Shown here: piece after piece, positions 60,711-64,000 of the stretch
Layout: the number at the start of each line of letters is the position of its first letter
How positions within the stretch are numbered: position 1 is the stretch's first letter
From: Edolisoma coerulescens
Lineage: Eukaryota > Chordata > Aves > Passeriformes > Campephagidae
Direction: 5' to 3'
DNA length: 64,000 nt
Assembly: GCA_013397115.1 (NCBI GenBank)
Contig: VWZW01006868.1
Coordinates: 1,406,784-1,470,783, forward strand
The notes under the pieces: generated by a model
The model's database searches: none
What the model saw: the letters and a program-made list of their open reading frames with translations, nothing else
What the model was told of the DNA's origin: nothing
Translations under genes and position numbers: made by a program

Positions 60711-63700
60711 GGATAAGCCCAACAGGAATTTCTAAGCATCCCACAAAAAGTACCTTTTTTATTTTTTTAAACTGTGTGCTATTGGTAAGCGTTTTAATTT
60801 ATTTTCAGGAGTGTTTGCAATTCCCTGTAAAATTCGAGAGCATGCAAATTTATCCATCAGTTTACTGCTTTAATCCGCAGATAATATCTGTTGAAACATG
60901 CAGGAAAGCCTACATCAAGTGCTAAATCAAGTACCAGATCCATGAGCTGAAGAATTTATTACAGGTTCTTGATGTCAGGAACGAATTTGTTCACCTGCTA
61001 TAGAGCAACCATTTCAGTGTAGTCCTACTCCTGTATTCCTCCAGAAATCTTTCTAATGCCATGTTAATCACTGTGACATCCTGGCATAAAGAGGGAAACC
61101 AACCCTACATTTCTGACAGCAGTTGACTCACTTGAAGTTTTATATTCTCCACAAACATCAATAAAGTGTTTTTAACAGTTACCAACTACCACGTGGTATT
61201 TTCTTCACAAATGTTTGCTTTGGCCACTAGTAAATCATATAAAATATTTATCGCTTCTTATACTTGTGAAAACAAGGAAGCCTTTTGAAGTAAATCTGTA
61301 AGGCATTTTCTCATCCTTTAGTCCTGTTTCTAAAAATTTTCATTTTCCTGTTATATATATATGTATTTCTATAAAATAAAAACTCTTACACTTTGTCTGT
61401 CTTTACAAGTGAGAGGAAGGAATGTTGAAAAGCTTTTCAGGTGAATATCTTGGGAAACTTAAATTTCACATAAAGCTTGTTGCAACCTAATATCACCGGA
61501 TGAAACAGACTTTGGTGAATAGTCTTGAAAAAGCATCATTGATATCTAAGGAAAAGATTTTAAATCCATCCTTTATTCAGTTTTTGTTACTGTTTATACT
61601 GTACTGTTCCCGCGTAATTGCATAGGATAAAACAGTAAATTGAATAAATTGACTACCATGTAAGTGAAATAATCCCTGTGCTGCCAGTCAGCTCAGATTT
61701 ACCTTTATCTGAGGTGACAGAGGTCAAACTCTAGGCTAGCTGAACACCACTTTGAATTAAATGAATATTAAAGAGCTTCTACAAGACTTTATAATTTGAC
61801 TGTCTATTGTGTGATTAGGCATTCATTTACACTCAGTCTTATTTCAAAGATGATATCAGCAGAAAGTGGGAAAATGTAGTCTTTTTGCTCAGCAGTCACT
61901 TAAAAAAAAAAAGGCTCCCTCCAAAGAAACCAAAACACAGAATGAGCTTGGAATTTTTGAATAATAAATAGGAGGTTCCTTACAACCCTGACACAAAAAG
62001 CACTGCAGACACTGGTGTTACATCAGTCCATCCTAACTGTCTTGAAAAATATGTGCCATGTTACAAAGAAAACAGCTCACCAGCTGTTTATGTAAAAATT
62101 ATTTGAAGAAAAACAAGCACGGCCAGATGGCACTCCAGCAATATAGTGGGAGCATGGAGAATATTTTCTGTAGATTGTAGTAGATAATAGTCATGCTAAG
62201 TAGGGTGTCAAATATTGATAGCACATTGTATTAATAGTTAATCTCTCCTTTTATCCTCTAAGTGCCTACATGTCTTAGCAGCTTGTATGTTGGAAACAAA
62301 TTAGTAACTTATTATGATGAAGAATTCAATTTTATGGAATGACAAAATATTTTATGTACTGAAGAAGTCCCAAATATTTTCCAATTAAAGGATATGCAAA
62401 AAATATTATGCCCTCATTTGAATGGCATCATGCCATTTCATAGTAAAGAAAACACTACCCTTAGAGTTACCATGTATTTTTCATTTGTGGTTTGTTTATT
62501 TTGGGGGTTCTTTAGAACATATATGGGTCTGCATTCATATTTTGACCATGAGAATTTATTTTCAGAGAGAAAAAAATCTTCCATTTATTCCTGAAAAAAG
62601 AGCCACAATCTGAAAATCTAAGTTATCAATATGGCAGTTCTGCAAAGGTTTGTCAAACCTAAATGCATGTATCAAAGATAATAACAAGGTTAAATCCTAG
62701 GCAGGCCCAGAGCTACCAGATAAAGGATTAAAACAGAGAAGGCAAAGAGACGCTTGGCAAGAGCCAGAGCTAAGATGCCAAGCTGGAGAGGGAAGCACCA
62801 TGGGGGAGGGGGAGTGGGAATCAAGACAAGCAAATTATTAGGGAATACTTTTCAACAGCTTTTGTGTCTATATTCTTAAGTACATGTGAGCACTTGTTTT
62901 GCTTCGTTTCAGTATTGTGTACTTTCAAATATTGATTCAGACTGTATTCTCTCTCTCTCATTCTCCGCTGGGAAGAGACAGAGACTCAGATTCACCTGAC
63001 ACAAACCTACAGGTCATGGGGTGAGAATTTTGGTGAGGTGCCTTCATTCTATTATCATAAACTCCCTCATGATCCCACTCTGGCTCTTAAGGTATTTCCT
63101 CTGTTTTCACAAAATCAAAAACATAACAATGTGAGGGTGTTTTTCCCTCCAGCTGGTCAGAGAAACAATATATTCACTTTCCACGCATTGAAAAATGCTT
63201 TGGTTTCTTTTTTTTTTTTTTTTTTTTACTGTCATGAAGCATGTTTACAATTGGAATAGAACAGTTGTACACAGATAGAAATAATAAATTTCCCACAATG
63301 GTATATAATCCTATAATATCAGTTAGTCTTAAAGGAGTTTGATGGAATGGTCAAACCTTAGAAAATGCCTGAAGTTAAATAAACTCAAGCAGGAACTGGA
63401 TTCCTGAATCAACATTCTTCCTCTGAGACACAGAATAACTGAAGATAGACTAATTGGCTGACAGACTAGGACATTCTGCTTTCTCCATGGAGTAAATCCT
63501 ATTATGGTTACTATATCCATCTGTTAAATGGTTGTATTTTTGCCTGCTGAAAAAAAGAATGTTTTGAGTTGTACTCAGAGACTGGCTTCTATTTTTCTTC
63601 AGCAAAGGATTCCAGAGGTAAAAGCCTTTCACTGAGAATGTCAAAAACTTTACTTCTCACTGCATCAACACAAACCAGAACTAATTGTTCTGGTCCGTGA

Positions 63701-64000
63701 ATAATACAGAAGATATGTTTGAAAAAAACCCCACAAGTAATATTGTTCCAGGGACCATTCTGAATTGATGTTTATTTTATAGCTGCTTGCTATTACAGAG
63801 AACTAACTTTAATGTTCAAGAGGTTTTTCTGGCCTGTGTTTTCTTCTGTCATTCTATATTGAACTACATATGTGATGTGGTTGGGAGCATGTGCCTCATG
63901 TCTGACTTTTGGTCATGTCACCCACATATAAATGAAAACTGCTTATTTTTAAGATTACTAATGACATTTCCTTTTTATTTTGCCTAATTTTTCAAAACCA
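60711..64000. other. AT-rich unique sequence, no gene seen
   Basis: A run of 20 T occurs at 63208-63227 and a purine-rich GGGGGAGGGGGAGTGGG at 62802-62818. No gene or transposon was recognised to the end of the window. Confidence 0.5.
63208..63227. repeat. Poly(T) run of 20
   Basis: This is an uninterrupted T20. No retroposed body was found on either side, so it is listed as a homopolymer only. Confidence 0.9.

Noticed and set aside
60503..60744. Minus-strand G/W/F/V-rich frames resembling membrane proteins
   Set aside because: They translate the A/C-only simple repeat. The apparent hydrophobicity is compositional.
63208..63227. T20 as the tail of a retroposed pseudogene on the minus strand
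   Set aside because: No gene-like body or target duplication was found beside it.
1..64000. Bacterial or phage gene cluster
   Set aside because: There is no dense coding, no ribosome-binding-site pattern and no operon structure. CR1 elements and LTRs show a vertebrate nuclear genome.

Overview
The window reads as AT-rich, gene-poor DNA from a bird nuclear genome. The main support is the repeat content: at least six fragments of CR1, the dominant LINE of birds and other sauropsids, and two solo LTRs of types I recognise from avian endogenous retroviruses. There is no operon-like packing, no CpG island, no rRNA, tRNA or CRISPR, and no long coding frame. The short frames scattered across both strands are what AT-rich non-coding DNA gives by chance. 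A 13-base N run beside a C homopolymer shows that this is a draft assembly.

Layout. 1-10225: unique AT-rich sequence with A/C-rich and T/G-rich tracts. 10226-10723: a CR1 3' fragment on the minus strand that still holds an open ORF2 tail. 10724-23274: unique sequence, with a probable but unproven old LTR-like element around 16975-17900. 23275-23641: an older CR1 3' end into which a short tandem expansion has grown. 25060-27420: a slightly GC-richer stretch with no recognisable gene. 30610-31215 and 31290-31700: ORF2 (reverse transcriptase) and ORF1 (esterase-like) remnants of one or two degraded CR1 copies. 33286-33871 and 45892-46408: two solo LTRs of different families, each framed by an identical 5-bp target-site duplication. 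44987-45068, 55121-55560 and 56515-56573: further CR1 3' ends. 60579-60710: a large A/C-only tract.

Coding content is uncertain. The best candidate is a minus-strand exon at 40967-41128 (or to 40919), with a strong acceptor, an open frame and protein-like sequence. A weaker phase-compatible candidate lies upstream on the same strand at 52898-52999. If real, the window would be mostly introns of a minus-strand gene with very large introns. I could not name such a gene, and the donor sites are weak. Otherwise the window is intergenic or deep intronic.

I found no convincing undescribed biological system. The most useful observations are the two dated-by-structure LTR insertions, the CR1 copy preserving ORF1 and RT blocks, the repeat growing inside a CR1, and the two candidate exons.
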